A stretch of DNA of 64,000 bases from Bilifractor sp002394235 (GCF_052118845.1 NZ_JBQKGJ010000004.1:100962-164961); one strand, 5' to 3'; positions 17,532 to 27,097 are shown, numbered from the stretch's first letter. The notes: a model not told the origin generated them from the letters alone. Program-made: numbers and translations.

Positions 17532-18851
17532 TCAGAATTTCGAAGCCGCCCGATACAGGAAGGTTACAGCATCTGCCCTGCTGCAGGTGATCTCCGGTGA
17601 GAATGTAGATGCCGATGTACCGCTCGTGATTCCATTCTGTACAGCCCATCCTACCGCGTTATAATAATAGGCATCTGCCGATACGTCACTGAAGTTGCTG
17701 CTGTAGCTTCCGCTGCCGGACGCATAACAGCGATAGATCATCGTGATGATCTGCGCCCTGGTGCAGTTAGCCCCTGCGCCAAACGATCCATCTGAGAATC
17801 CCACAGCGATTCCATGCGCATCCGCCCAGTTCACCGCCTGATAGTAATAGGAGGATGGAGCAACATCCGTAAAGCCGGCACTCCCGCTGACCTCTCCATT
17901 TCCGAGCAGACGGTAGATCCACGTGACAATCTGCGCCCGTGTCGTTGTATTCGACGGACTGAACGTCGTACTGCTCGTCCCGCTGGTCACCCCATTCTGA
18001 TAAGCCCAGTAAACCGGCTCATAATAATACCGGGATGTATTCTGAACGTCCGTGAACACGCCATTTTCCTGAGGATCCGCCGGCTGAAGATAGGTTTGAA
18101 TCCATTGATAAAAAAGACTGTGCCTGGTATTATACACAGCGCCGCTTACCGAATAAGGATTTGTACTTGCCTTCTGATCATCCGCCAGCGCTGCCATGAT
18201 ATTGTCCAGACTGAAATTCGATGAATAATCATTCACCACCCTGTTAAAGATCCGATTCGCCGCTGCCTCCCCGCCCAGCATGCCGATTTCCGCATACATC
18301 ATGCAGGCGGCTACATCATCTGTATAGGACGACTGACAGTCCTCAATATATATCTTCGCAAATTCCTTAAATGCCTCATCCTGGCATTTCTTTCCGGTAT
18401 CTGTCGTGATCAGACGTACAATCACATCCTTCTGAGCAGCTGACGGCTCCCATTTCAGCTTCTCCCAGTCCTGACTGAGCATGGCCTGAATCGATCCGTC
18501 CGTATCAATGCTCTGGAACAGAGCCGGATCCGCATTGTAAATCCTGTTCAGAAGAGCACGTCCGTTATTCCCGTAAGCCGACCACCAGCCGATGGTAATT
18601 GTCTGCTCCGCTCCCCAGCTGTCTGCCAGAGAAAGGTAAGTTGCGTAATCCCGCTGTCCGTATACCAGTCCTCCGGACTCACACGCCCCGATCATATTGA
18701 TGAAAATATTAAAATCCGCATCTGTAAAATTTCCGACAGATACATCCGCATACACCGGCACCGCGGAAGATACCGCTGTCGCTGCAGGCGCAGCGAACGA
18801 AATCACACCGGTTATGCACAGACACAGTAATTTCTTGACGAGTTTGTTCAT
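17532..18851 (-). CDS. SLH-anchored secreted protein with lysozyme/chitosanase-like N-terminal domain
   Basis: The 439-residue product starts at the ATG at 18851 (GGAGAAGG upstream) with a signal peptide: KLVKKLL then a hydrophobic run ending near PVYA. Residues about 40-260 form a domain beginning with an acidic MIGACESGGLVYGQRDY motif and containing ITIGWWSAYGNNGRALLNRI, YTDDVAACMMYAEIGMLGG. This pattern occurs in clostridial and phage cell-wall hydrolase-like proteins; the glutamate in CESGG is a candidate catalytic residue, but the fold call is tentative. Residues about 265-439 are three S-layer homology repeats (FTDV...YYYEPVYWAYQNGVTSG, then FTDVAPSSYYYQAVNWA, then FSDVSADAYYYNAVGWA) that bind the envelope. 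Confidence 0.82.
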   Translation of the reverse strand: MNKLVKKLLCLCITGVISFAAPAATAVSSAVPVYADVSVGNFTDADFNIFINMIGACESGGLVYGQRDYATYLSLADSWGAEQTITIGWWSAYGNNGRALLNRIYNADPALFQSIDTDGSIQAMLSQDWEKLKWEPSAAQKDVIVRLITTDTGKKCQDEAFKEFAKIYIEDCQSSYTDDVAACMMYAEIGMLGGEAAANRIFNRVVNDYSSNFSLDNIMAALADDQKASTNPYSVSGAVYNTRHSLFYQWIQTYLQPADPQENGVFTDVQNTSRYYYEPVYWAYQNGVTSGTSSTTFSPSNTTTRAQIVTWIYRLLGNGEVSGSAGFTDVAPSSYYYQAVNWADAHGIAVGFSDGSFGAGANCTRAQIITMIYRCYASGSGSYSSNFSDVSADAYYYNAVGWAVQNGITSGTSASTFSPEITCSRADAVTFLYRAASKF

Positions 18852-19029
18852 ATACCTTCTCCGTTTCATTATTTCATTTTGAATCTTAAATTTTTAAACG
18901 AAATTTTAAAGGTATTGTAACATATTCTTCTTATTTCTGCAACTTCAGCAGATTTTCACCCCGCACAGGCAGATTCATCAATTAATATCTCAGGCTGATT
19001 TCGTTAATAATTGTCTCAAACCGGTCAGA

Positions 19030-21585
19030 TCACTTTTGATACGGCACCGCTCCCTCATACATGGCGGACTGCCAGATTATCGACACCGTTCTGCTCACGC
19101 AGGCCTTCAGGTCTTCCGGTGAAAGCGTCCCGTTGTCCAGTGCCTTCCCGATTTCCTCATAATCCGACGCAGCTCCCGGCATGATCATGTCATTGCCGGC
19201 ACGCATACATCCGTCCGCGGTCGCTCCCTTCGGATCCTGGAGCTGCATCGTCGTCGTCCAGTCCGTCATGACAGCACCCCGGAAACCCCATTCATTCCGC
19301 AGAACATCTGTGATCAGGTCACGGCAGTTGGCTGCATGCACGCCGTTCACCAGATTATAGCTGGTCATAAGCGACATCGGCTGTGATTTTTTCACCGCGA
19401 TCTCAAATCCCCGAAGATAAATCTCCCGCAGCGTTCTTTCCGAGAGGACCGAGTCCGATCTCATGCGGTTGTCTTCCTGGTTGTTGCACGCAAAATGCTT
19501 GATGGTCGTTCCGACGCCCGGATTCCTCTGCACCCCGTTCGTCATTGCCGCGGCAATTTCTCCGGTCAGCACCGGATCTTCTGAATAGTATTCAAAATTC
19601 CTTCCGCAAAGCGGATTTCTGTGAATGCACATGCCGGGAGCCAGCCAGAGCGTCACCCCGAACCTGAGCATCTCTTTTCCGATAATCTCACCCACCTCGG
19701 AAACCAGATCCGTATCCCAGGTCTGCGCCAGTACAGTCCCCGTCGGGATTGCCGTGCAGTACTGATAATATTTATCGTCCTTCATCTCCCCCGCTTCCGG
19801 CGCGAAGAATCCGCCCTCCAGACTGAATTCAAAGGGCATGGGAACGACCTTTCCGTCCCGGACAAAATAATAGCGCATCAAACGCAGTCCTGCAGGTCCG
19901 TCCGCAAGCACGATGCTCGCAAGATTCCGATCCTCTGCGGCACGGCTTGTCTGCGCCGCAGAGCCCGGAACCGTAAACCCAGCAGAACCGAGGCTGCTGC
20001 TCCCCTGCGCCTGACCGGGATCTCCCGCCGACAGACGAATCAGCTGCTCTCTTGTCAGCGTATCCGTAAAGGAGCGCGCCTCCGTTTCGACAAGCTCCGC
20101 GTTGCTGCGGTACGTAACGGTCTTTCTCCGGATTTCAGACGCATGCAGAAGAACAACAGGAAGCCTCTTCTCGGCCGCCTCATTCCTCCATCCCTGATAC
20201 TGTCTCTTCATCAGCTCCGGATCTCTGTGAAATTCCTCCAGATCTGTCTTCAGCGGACAGATGTTTCTGACCTTCTCAAGCACAGCGGTCTCATCCAGCC
20301 GGACGGCTCCGACGAGCCGGGATCCTTCCAGGCTGTTTCCGACCCAGATTCCGTAATCGCCCTCCTCCATAATCCACGCAGCACATTTCTCGTCGTAGGA
20401 TGCCAGCGTCTTCAGCGGAATTTCAACCATAACCTTCTGCTCTTCCCCCGGCTTCAGCTCATCGGTTTTAATAAAACCAGCCAGGCGTCGATACTCCTTC
20501 TCCAGTTTTCCATACGGAAGCGACGCATACACCTGAACGACCTCGCGACCCGCAGTTTCTCCCGTATTTCTGACCGTCGCCGTCACACTGATTTCCTGTG
20601 TGTCCCCGCCTTCCGCCTTACAGATCTCGCCGGCACGGATGGAAAAGGAGGTGTATGAAAGCCCGCAGCCAAACCCGTAGCGAACCGGAATCTCATAGCT
20701 GTCAAAATAGCGATATCCGACATAGAGGCCTTCGTTATACTCCTCTGTGTCAGTATTACCGTTATTGTGGGAATAATTCTGTTCATTCGGGTAGTCCTCA
20801 TAGCGAAACGCATAGCTGTCCGCCAGCTTTCCCGATGGATTGATTCTTCCGGAGACCAGATCCGCGAAGGCATTTCCTCCCTCCATTCCCGGCTGTGCCA
20901 TCTGAATCAGCCCCCGGATGTTTGCAAATTCATCCAGGAATGACAGATCCACCTGTCCTCCCGCATTGAGCACCACAATCACATCCTTATAAATCCCGCA
21001 GATATCCCGCAGCATGTGATGCTCCTCATCCGTCAGATAATAGTCGCCCTTTTCACAGAAACGATCCGCTCCCTCTCCACACACCCGGCTGAGGATATAG
21101 AATGCCGTATTCCTGTCTTCTGCAAGATCCCTCGAAGGATCAATCGGCCGTCCCGCAGGCATATGGAACGGATGCTCCGAATAATCGCTGAAGAAATCAT
21201 ATTCTCCCCCGTTTGCCTTCTTCCTGCCGAGCAGATCATCTCTCCAGCGAAGCCTCGCCTCAGTATAGGTTTTTTCAAAATCACGGATCCATGCTTCATT
21301 TGTGATCACAAATCCGGCGTTTCTCATTCCTTCATAGATGCTGACGCTGGAACGCTCATTCACGTCACCGGAACCCGTTCCTCCCTTGATGGTATGGGAT
21401 GCTCCGACACCGTACAGCGCGACACCGCTGCCCTTTCGAAGCGGGAGTATGTGATTTTCATTTTTCAGAAGTACCATACCGGCCGCGGCAGCCTTCCTGG
21501 CCACCGCGCGTCCGATGCGCTCCTCTGCGGTCTCTTCGGGTTCGCGTGTCCCGGAAAATCCGCGCTGTATCATTTTTCTCTCCAT
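19030..21585 (-). CDS. Glycoside hydrolase family 3 beta-glucosidase-type enzyme, permuted domain order
   Basis: The 851-residue cytoplasmic enzyme (no signal peptide) hydrolyses beta-glycosides. The usual GH3 order is reversed. The C-terminal-type domain comes first (AAAGMVLLKNENHILPL, MAQPGMEGGNAFADLVSG, PSGKLADSYAFRYEDYP), then a fibronectin-III-like domain (about residues 320-420). The TIM-barrel domain comes last with LADGPAGLRLM, PTGTVLAQTWDTDLV, KHFACNNQEDNRM and the nucleophile motif GAVMTDWTTT. Permuted GH3 enzymes of this kind are known in Clostridia. An insert of about 25 small residues follows LSAGDPGQAQ. AGGAGG precedes the ATG. The substrate could be cellobiose, glucosides or xylosides. 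Confidence 0.93.
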   Translation of the reverse strand: MERKMIQRGFSGTREPEETAEERIGRAVARKAAAAGMVLLKNENHILPLRKGSGVALYGVGASHTIKGGTGSGDVNERSSVSIYEGMRNAGFVITNEAWIRDFEKTYTEARLRWRDDLLGRKKANGGEYDFFSDYSEHPFHMPAGRPIDPSRDLAEDRNTAFYILSRVCGEGADRFCEKGDYYLTDEEHHMLRDICGIYKDVIVVLNAGGQVDLSFLDEFANIRGLIQMAQPGMEGGNAFADLVSGRINPSGKLADSYAFRYEDYPNEQNYSHNNGNTDTEEYNEGLYVGYRYFDSYEIPVRYGFGCGLSYTSFSIRAGEICKAEGGDTQEISVTATVRNTGETAGREVVQVYASLPYGKLEKEYRRLAGFIKTDELKPGEEQKVMVEIPLKTLASYDEKCAAWIMEEGDYGIWVGNSLEGSRLVGAVRLDETAVLEKVRNICPLKTDLEEFHRDPELMKRQYQGWRNEAAEKRLPVVLLHASEIRRKTVTYRSNAELVETEARSFTDTLTREQLIRLSAGDPGQAQGSSSLGSAGFTVPGSAAQTSRAAEDRNLASIVLADGPAGLRLMRYYFVRDGKVVPMPFEFSLEGGFFAPEAGEMKDDKYYQYCTAIPTGTVLAQTWDTDLVSEVGEIIGKEMLRFGVTLWLAPGMCIHRNPLCGRNFEYYSEDPVLTGEIAAAMTNGVQRNPGVGTTIKHFACNNQEDNRMRSDSVLSERTLREIYLRGFEIAVKKSQPMSLMTSYNLVNGVHAANCRDLITDVLRNEWGFRGAVMTDWTTTMQLQDPKGATADGCMRAGNDMIMPGAASDYEEIGKALDNGTLSPEDLKACVSRTVSIIWQSAMYEGAVPYQK

Positions 21586-21610
21586 TTCGACATCCTCCTG
21601 TCATTTTTTC

Positions 21611-21653
21611 AAAAAGAGAAGCCGGCATCCTTTTCCGGTGACCGGCTTCTCGT
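21611..21653 (-). terminator. Terminator of rep gene
   Basis: On the minus strand GAGAAGCCGG pairs with CCGGCTTCTC around an ACCGGAAAAGGA-containing loop and is followed by TTTTT, just after the Rep_3 stop codon. Confidence 0.85.
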
Positions 21654-21661
21654 TCTAACGC

Positions 21662-23056
21662 TCATGCGTGCATATTCTCGACGGTAAAATCCATATACAT
21701 CTTGATTCGCTCATCGATGTCAAAGGCGAGCTCCATAGCCTCGAGCGGTACGCCCGTGCTTTCCACAAAATCCTGGAAATTATCCTTCTGCTTGTATCGC
21801 TCCCATACAAGCTCCTTGGTTCTGTTCGAATGAGATTCCCTGTGGAGCTCCCTGGCAGTCTCCGCATCCTCCGTGCTTCCTTCCACCGCTTCTACGACAT
21901 TGTCCGCGTAGCGGTTCCGCACTGCCTCTCTCAGCCATCCGAAATAATTCCGGATCGTCATTCCTCCGGTCTTCGCGTAGTCGATCTCTCTCTTGATCTC
22001 GTCTGTATCTCCATTGGCATCCTGAAGCAGACGATCGTAATACTCCATCGTAAATCCGCTCGTAGCGCGGATTCCGCTCTTCTTCAGATATGTCAGTATA
22101 TCCGAATATTCCCGCAGCTTCTTCGCTCCGCTCTTCTTGTCCTCAGCGGCGACTTTTTCGAACGGATCCGGTTCAGCGACCTTCACGTACTCCGGACTCA
22201 GCTGCTCAATCTTCACCTTGTTCTTGTGAATGGTCTCGAGATTCGCCTCCGGAATATTCCAGGAAATCATAAACATGATGTCGGTCGCCCGGCCTCTGTT
22301 TCCTCTCTCCACGGTGTACTCGAACGTGATGTCTGCCTTCTCGTCCATCTCGATCTTTGCTTCGTCAAGCACCTTTGTGCGGAAATCCGTAAACCGCTCA
22401 TACTGCTTGTCCTCCTTCTTTGCCAGACGAACCAACTCCGACCACGTCGCGCCATCGGAAACCGCTCTCTGAAGATAGGAGGCATCCAGATTCACGAGTC
22501 CGAGCGTGCAGCGAAGTTCATCCACACTGTACACCTTCGTAACGAACTTTGATTTCGTCGTATCAATCTTGTATGCTTCCTTCTTCAGAAGCTCATAGAG
22601 ACGGAAGGAGCTGTTCTTCTCGAAGGAGACAAGCGTCGCAAGTTCCATGGAAGTATAACTCTTCTGAAGACTCGTGATATGCGGTGTCATTTCCCGGTTA
22701 TAGATGATCTCCAGCTTCTGGTCTTTATAGGATACGTTGGTAATCATCGTAAAGGTATGGAAATTTCCGAGACCGTCTTCAATCGTGATGATATTCCCGG
22801 CAAGCTGCTTGCTGACGCTCTTCAGCTTCTTATAAATATTGGTATCTGTCTCATTACCAAGGATACGTTTGATCTCACTCGGATACAGCGTCGCCATTAC
22901 CTGCTTCGATCCCGGCTCCTGCTGCAGCTTTGTGAGAGAAACAGCGATGATCTTGTTCCCGAGAATCGAGGTTTTATATTTCGCATTGATCAGCGAATTA
23001 CTCTTCCGGACGACAACGCCCTCGATCAGGTCGTTCCGTACACTGGTACTTGTCAT
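21662..23056 (-). CDS. Rep_3 family replication initiator protein
   Basis: The 464-residue protein matches Rep_3/RepB-type initiators, which bind iterons and open plasmid origins. The N-terminal half holds two winged-helix-like units: VVRKSNSLINAKYKTSILGNK onward, LSVSKQLAGNIITIED, and TSMELATLVSFEKNSSFRLYELLKKEAY. The third segment reads YSVDELRCTLGL...FTDFRTKVLDEAKIEM. The C-terminal 200 residues (charged, with TYLKKSGI and a MTIRNYFGWLREA segment) are an extension. It is followed by a terminator and preceded by a 1.2-kb iteron array. The first iteron lies 23 bp before the start, so autoregulation is likely. No parAB is visible in the window. Confidence 0.9.
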   Translation of the reverse strand: MTSTSVRNDLIEGVVVRKSNSLINAKYKTSILGNKIIAVSLTKLQQEPGSKQVMATLYPSEIKRILGNETDTNIYKKLKSVSKQLAGNIITIEDGLGNFHTFTMITNVSYKDQKLEIIYNREMTPHITSLQKSYTSMELATLVSFEKNSSFRLYELLKKEAYKIDTTKSKFVTKVYSVDELRCTLGLVNLDASYLQRAVSDGATWSELVRLAKKEDKQYERFTDFRTKVLDEAKIEMDEKADITFEYTVERGNRGRATDIMFMISWNIPEANLETIHKNKVKIEQLSPEYVKVAEPDPFEKVAAEDKKSGAKKLREYSDILTYLKKSGIRATSGFTMEYYDRLLQDANGDTDEIKREIDYAKTGGMTIRNYFGWLREAVRNRYADNVVEAVEGSTEDAETARELHRESHSNRTKELVWERYKQKDNFQDFVESTGVPLEAMELAFDIDERIKMYMDFTVENMHA

Positions 23057-23871
23057 TTCAATATCCCCTTTGTTTTGTCAGAAAGCGACAAAAATACTTT
23101 AACAGGATAATAACCTATTCTTTCCCATTTGTCTCTCAGATAACGAAAAAGTTACTGATTAACTTTTCATTAAATTTCAGTATTTTATTCGTCATCTCGC
23201 TCTCATATGGCGAAAAAAGTACTTGCCCCATTTACATAAGTCGTTTTTTCGTCTTCTGACCGCCTCTCGTTTACAGTATTTTTTTCGTCTTCTGGTTCCG
23301 TGCAATGCCTGTTTTCCCTGGAAAAACAGCCCTTAGGAAGGAAACAGCGGCTGATTTCAGTATATTATTCGTCATCAGGAAACCTTCGCGATCTATGATG
23401 ATTCAGTACAAATGTCGTCATCTGAATAATTGTCCTTCCTGTTGATCTGCCTTTGCTGCTTGATTTCAGTACTTTATTCGTCATCAGTCAGTAATTTTTT
23501 CGTTTTCTTTCACCCGGTCTGCCTTCTGAATCCGGTCTGAAAAGTATTTTTTTCGCTTTCTGAGCGGAGTATTTTTTTCGTTGTCTGACATCATCACTCC
23601 TGATCATAACGACTCAGATACTTATCGGGACCGTCCGGTATTTTTTTCGTCATCTGTACCGGCATCGCTTTCTGAAGTATTCTTTTCGTCATCTGACTTA
23701 GCGGCTGAATCCGGCCGTCTGTATCTGCATTCCCCCAATCGTTGCCTCCACTCTCCGTTTTTTCGCCTTCTGACTTATCCGGAATGTTATCTGTCAGTTA
23801 ATTTGATGTTCGACAGCAGTAGCTTTTTCGTTTTCTGAACCCGGAGAATCCTTTATTTGCAGGGATTTCCG

Positions 23872-23928
23872 GCTCTCTAAAATAAAAGAAATATAAATGT
23901 TGTTATTATATATAATATAAAGCGGCCG
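23872..23928. other. AT-rich segment in origin region (candidate unwinding element)
   Basis: Between the iterons at 23819 and 23950 lies an almost pure A/T run (AAATAAAAGAAATATAAATG, then TTATTATATATAATATAA) in otherwise mixed sequence. In iteron origins such a segment is where strands open. This assignment is by position and composition only. Confidence 0.6.
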
Positions 23929-24222
23929 GATCGCTTATCTCACTTCAGCCAGATAGCGAAAAATATACTTACAACAACTGAATAGAAAACAAAAGGGAAA
24001 CTTGGATGCTGTATTTTTCTATGTTCCGCAATCTGTTTTCCAGTTAGATCTGATGATCGACGAGAAAAATCAGCAGCAAAATGATAACCTTTAACAAGAC
24101 ATCTGACAGGATTATGCAAGAACAATGATTTTTGATGAATAAAAAGGCAGAACTTCCGGATAACCGGTTATAAAAGCCCACTTCAGCAGAGAATCATCGC
24201 AGGAATTGGTTCGGATAAATTT

Positions 24223-24272
24223 CAGATAACGAAAAAAGTACCTGATGAATCAGGTACTTTTTTCGTTATCTG
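24223..24272. terminator. Perfect 50-bp inverted iteron pair, probable terminator
   Basis: CAGATAACGAAAAAAGTACC and its exact complement flank a short TGATGAATCA-type centre. It follows the C69 peptidase stop codon (minus strand) and can act as a terminator hairpin. Both arms are full iterons, so it may also bind the initiator. Confidence 0.7.
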
Positions 24273-24283
24273 CTGTTTGTGGA

Positions 24284-25924
24284 TCAGGTGTCAGATCTGG
24301 AATAGGAATTCTTCATCTGATTGCTCAGTTCATAGAGAACCTTATCAAGCGTATCCGCAGCTGCTTCCTTTAATGCATCTGCCATTTCCTGGTTTGCCTG
24401 CTCGGCAAGCGCATGAATACGATCATTTCTTTCGGATCTGTCTGAGGAGGAAGCTGCAGCGGGGATTGCAGCCACTGGATCACCGAGTGCGTCCATCATC
24501 TTAGCGTCGTATTTACGGATAAGCTCATGGCCTTTTGCTCCAACCGCAAGCTGATATCGCTCAATGTGGAAGAGGCTCTTTCCATAGGAGGCATCTGTCA
24601 TCGCGGCGATCATACGGCTTGTCCAGTAGAAGTTATCTGTGGAAGCGTGCTTTCCGGTGTTGGAAAGATACGCCGGGGTTCTGGTGACATTGGCGTACAT
24701 CGGAGCCCATGTATTGAACGCATTCGAAGCGAATGCGAGCCATTCGATGGTCCGGAACTCCTCCGGCTGGTACGGACGGATCTGAATCAGAGCGAGGAAA
24801 TCGTTGCGGTTAATACCGATAGAGCGGTATGCTCCTCTTCTGCTGCTGTCTCCATATGAGGCGTAGGGATCGTACGGAGTGCCCTGATAATGAGAGGAAA
24901 GGAGATATTTCACGTCCTCGGGCGTGACCTTCCGCTCCGGAGTCAGGCTCCATGGAATATCATCCGAATCCGGTCGATAGTCCGCGTGAGGGCCGTCCCA
25001 GGAAGCAAAATGGGGGTTCAGGTAACGGGCCATATACCATCCGCGCGGTGTATTGTATACATGATCTGCATCATCGTGACTTCCGAATGCATCTCTGGGA
25101 TTGAAGGTCCAGTGCTTTGCCGCGTGAGTTCCGGAATCGGAAGCGGTGTCTGACTGTGACGGAGAATCTCCGGATGATCTGCTGAATCCGACTTCGAAAT
25201 CCTGTGCCTCGTCCTTTACGGTGAGATCCAGATGATTCCAGGTAATAAATTCACGAAGATCTGCGGAGCACATATAATTCTTCTGCTCGCCAAAGGCGTC
25301 GTCCATGTCGAACTCATCGATTCCCAGCTGATTCGGCATGATGACGTACCGGTCGTCCGGTACTCTTCGGGCAATCCAGTGATGACCGCCGATGCTTTCG
25401 AGCCACCAGATTTCGTCCTTGTCCTGAAAAGCCATTCCATTGGATTCATAGGTACCGTACTTCTCGAGAAGACTTCCCATACGGGTTACTCCCTCGCGTG
25501 CGGTGTGGATATAGGGAAGGGTGAGAACCACGAGGTCCTCCTCGCCGATTCCTCCTGGAACTTCCGGCCTTCCGTCCGTTGCCGGAACAAATTCGACAAG
25601 CGGATCTGCGCCGAGTACGCGTTCGTTGGTTGTGATGGTCTCCGTGGCGGTCATGGCCACATTGGCTTCATTCACCCCGCTGGCAGCCCAGATTCCTTCG
25701 CCTTCCAGTGCATTCGGCACCGCGGTGTAGCGCATCGGATTGTCGGGAAGGTCGATTTCTACATGAGAAAGAACCGAGCGATATTTGCGCGGCTGTTCCT
25801 CGGGATGGACGACCGTGAATTTCTTCGGGGTGTATTTCCCGGAGGGAGAGTCATCATTTCGTGCAATAAAGGTAGAACCGTCATAGGTGGCCTTCCGGCC
25901 GACCAGTATAGTAGTACAGGGCAT
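24284..25924 (-). CDS. C69 family dipeptidase (PepD-like)
   Basis: This is an N-terminal-nucleophile hydrolase that cleaves dipeptides. The 546-residue product begins MPCTTILVGRKATYDGSTFI, where Cys3 becomes the N-terminal nucleophile, followed by ARNDDSPSGKYTPK. Other family blocks are GIWAASGVNEANVAMTATET, SLLEKYGTYESNGMAF, WWLESIGGHHWIARRVPDD and YVIMPNQLGIDEFD. It has no long leader, so it is a cytoplasmic enzyme. It is probably cotranscribed with the tiny basic protein upstream (gap of 33 bp). Confidence 0.92.
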   Translation of the reverse strand: MPCTTILVGRKATYDGSTFIARNDDSPSGKYTPKKFTVVHPEEQPRKYRSVLSHVEIDLPDNPMRYTAVPNALEGEGIWAASGVNEANVAMTATETITTNERVLGADPLVEFVPATDGRPEVPGGIGEEDLVVLTLPYIHTAREGVTRMGSLLEKYGTYESNGMAFQDKDEIWWLESIGGHHWIARRVPDDRYVIMPNQLGIDEFDMDDAFGEQKNYMCSADLREFITWNHLDLTVKDEAQDFEVGFSRSSGDSPSQSDTASDSGTHAAKHWTFNPRDAFGSHDDADHVYNTPRGWYMARYLNPHFASWDGPHADYRPDSDDIPWSLTPERKVTPEDVKYLLSSHYQGTPYDPYASYGDSSRRGAYRSIGINRNDFLALIQIRPYQPEEFRTIEWLAFASNAFNTWAPMYANVTRTPAYLSNTGKHASTDNFYWTSRMIAAMTDASYGKSLFHIERYQLAVGAKGHELIRKYDAKMMDALGDPVAAIPAAASSSDRSERNDRIHALAEQANQEMADALKEAAADTLDKVLYELSNQMKNSYSRSDT

Positions 25925-25957
25925 CTTATTATTCCTTTCTGTCTGCTTCAGGGATCA

Positions 25958-26065
25958 TTATTTCTTCTTCTTCGCGTTTTTGCGCGCCAGAGCTGCAAGC
26001 TGCTGCTTCATCTTCTTCTCTGCTGCCTTCTTGCTGTCTTTGTTCTTTCCACCAAGCTTACTCAT
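25958..26065 (-). CDS. 35-residue lysine-rich small protein
   Basis: The frame MSKLGGKNKDSKKAAEKKMK continues to KNAKKKK and stop. A GAAGG site lies 8 nt before the ATG. About 40% of residues are lysine or arginine, so it is probably nucleic-acid associated, but no family is recognised. It lies directly upstream of the C69 peptidase gene on the same strand. Confidence 0.65.
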   Translation of the reverse strand: MSKLGGKNKDSKKAAEKKMKQQLAALARKNAKKKK

Positions 26066-26131
26066 TGTATAACCTTCTTTCTTATCTATGATCTGATGTG
26101 TATTTTATCACAATTCGATGCTGTGCGTCGG

Positions 26132-26170
26132 CAAAAAAGAAAGCCGCACCCCTGTAAGGGATCCGGCTGC
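26132..26170 (-). terminator. Terminator of DUF6465 gene
   Basis: On the minus strand GCCG-gat-CCC-ttacag-GGG-tg-CGGC is followed by TTTCTTTTTT. Confidence 0.8.
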
Positions 26171-26214
26171 CTTCGGGATCTTCTGTGAAAAATCCGGGAC
26201 GTTGATATGTCCGA

Positions 26215-26412
26215 TCAAAGTTCTACAAAGTTATCGGCATCTCCGTCCGCAACGTAGTAAGCGCGGTTTTCCTCGGGCTTTACATAGATGGTGAGATCCT
26301 TCGCCTTGGGAGCGGCTGCCTTTACTCTGTCGATGATATCCTTCTCGGTATACTGTCTGCCGCCGTACTGAAGAATTACATCTGCCTTAACTGTGCTTTT
26401 TCTAACTGCCAT
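26215..26412 (-). CDS. DUF6465-like small protein
   Basis: The 65-residue product (MAVRKSTVKADVILQYGGRQ...) resembles small DUF6465 proteins of Lachnospiraceae. It has a basic N-terminus, then a QYGGRQYTEKDIIDRVKAA helix and LTIYVKPEENRAYYVADGD, ending in VEL. An AGAGG site precedes both in-frame ATGs (26412 and 26418); I prefer the second by spacing. Function unknown. It has its own terminator. Confidence 0.75.
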   Translation of the reverse strand: MAVRKSTVKADVILQYGGRQYTEKDIIDRVKAAAPKAKDLTIYVKPEENRAYYVADGDADNFVEL

Positions 26413-26638
26413 TTCCATTTACCTCTTTCACTTATTTCGGTTTACAGTTGATGCCATATCATATGCAGAATATCTTAAATGATATGGTATATATAACTTT
26501 AGTAGACCATTACATTGGAAAGTGTAACACAAATATGTTCGTAATGTATACATTATTTTCCCGAATTTTGCAGGATACTATGTGCACACTGAACAAATGT
26601 CAGAGAGCTTGTGGAATGAATGGATGAAAACAGGCGGT

Positions 26639-26764
26639 TCAGTTGAGAGAGGATTCCTCGTCTTCCTCTTCAATATAATCTATATACTCGGATTCACACG
26701 CAAAAAGCATATACCCACCGTCAACATATCCCATAAAGCCATCGCTGATTGAATAACCTTTCAT
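26639..26764 (-). CDS. 41-residue conserved-looking small protein
   Basis: MKGYSISDGFMGYVDGGYML runs on to FACESEYIDY and a very acidic tail. A perfect AAGGAGG site lies 7 nt before the ATG at 26764, which is much better than the upstream in-frame ATG at 26947. I have an impression of similar small proteins in Lachnospiraceae but know of no function. Confidence 0.7.
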   Translation of the reverse strand: MKGYSISDGFMGYVDGGYMLFACESEYIDYIEEEDEESSLN

Positions 26765-27097
26765 AAAAATCCTCCTTATCGTAAATGTCATCATTTGAAA
26801 AGAATTATGAATGAAGAGATGAAAAGACAGATCTTGATGTCTCTTCGTGATTAAGGATGATTTTATTATGACAGATAGCAAATGCAAAAATACGCACAAT
26901 GGGCAGCAAAATATACAATTATGTAAATGCGAATTCGAACGTATCATTCAACCCGGCCGTTTCCGAAGACCGGGTTCCGGAAAAAATATTCTTATCATTT
27001 TGGATAAGATAATGGTTACAGTGAGATGTCCTTAGAAGGCCGAAGGAATCAATGGATGCAGAGGAATTTGTCAGCGTTCATGCAGGGCCGGCTGCTG
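26765..27097. other. Intergenic region
   Basis: No gene. A hairpin AACCCGG/CCGGGTT lies at about 26948-26974. The rest is AT-rich and should hold the promoter of the 41-residue protein. Confidence 0.4.

Larger units (their letters stand above)
23079..24272. repeat. Iteron array, ~19 copies of a 19-bp unit (putative replication origin)
   Basis: The consensus is GTATTTTTTTCGTCATCTG. Copies that I can place: 23079, 23137, 23180, 23204, 23240, 23276, 23360, 23406, 23469, 23491, 23544, 23569, 23638, 23677, 23754, 23819, 23950, 24223 and 24254 (left ends), most in one orientation and those at 23079, 23137, 23204, 23950 and 24223 inverted. Spacing is irregular. The last two form a perfect 50-bp inverted pair. 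The array occupies nearly the whole gap between the initiator gene and the C69 peptidase gene, as in iteron-controlled origins. Confidence 0.93.

Noticed and set aside
17532..18851. S-layer protein proper
   Set aside because: Only three SLH repeats at the C-terminus with a compact catalytic-type N-terminal domain; more likely an anchored enzyme than a lattice protein.
23079..24272. Possible CRISPR array or terminator cluster in the rep-peptidase gap
   Set aside because: The 19-bp units occur in both orientations at irregular distances, which fits iterons next to a Rep_3 gene and not CRISPR.
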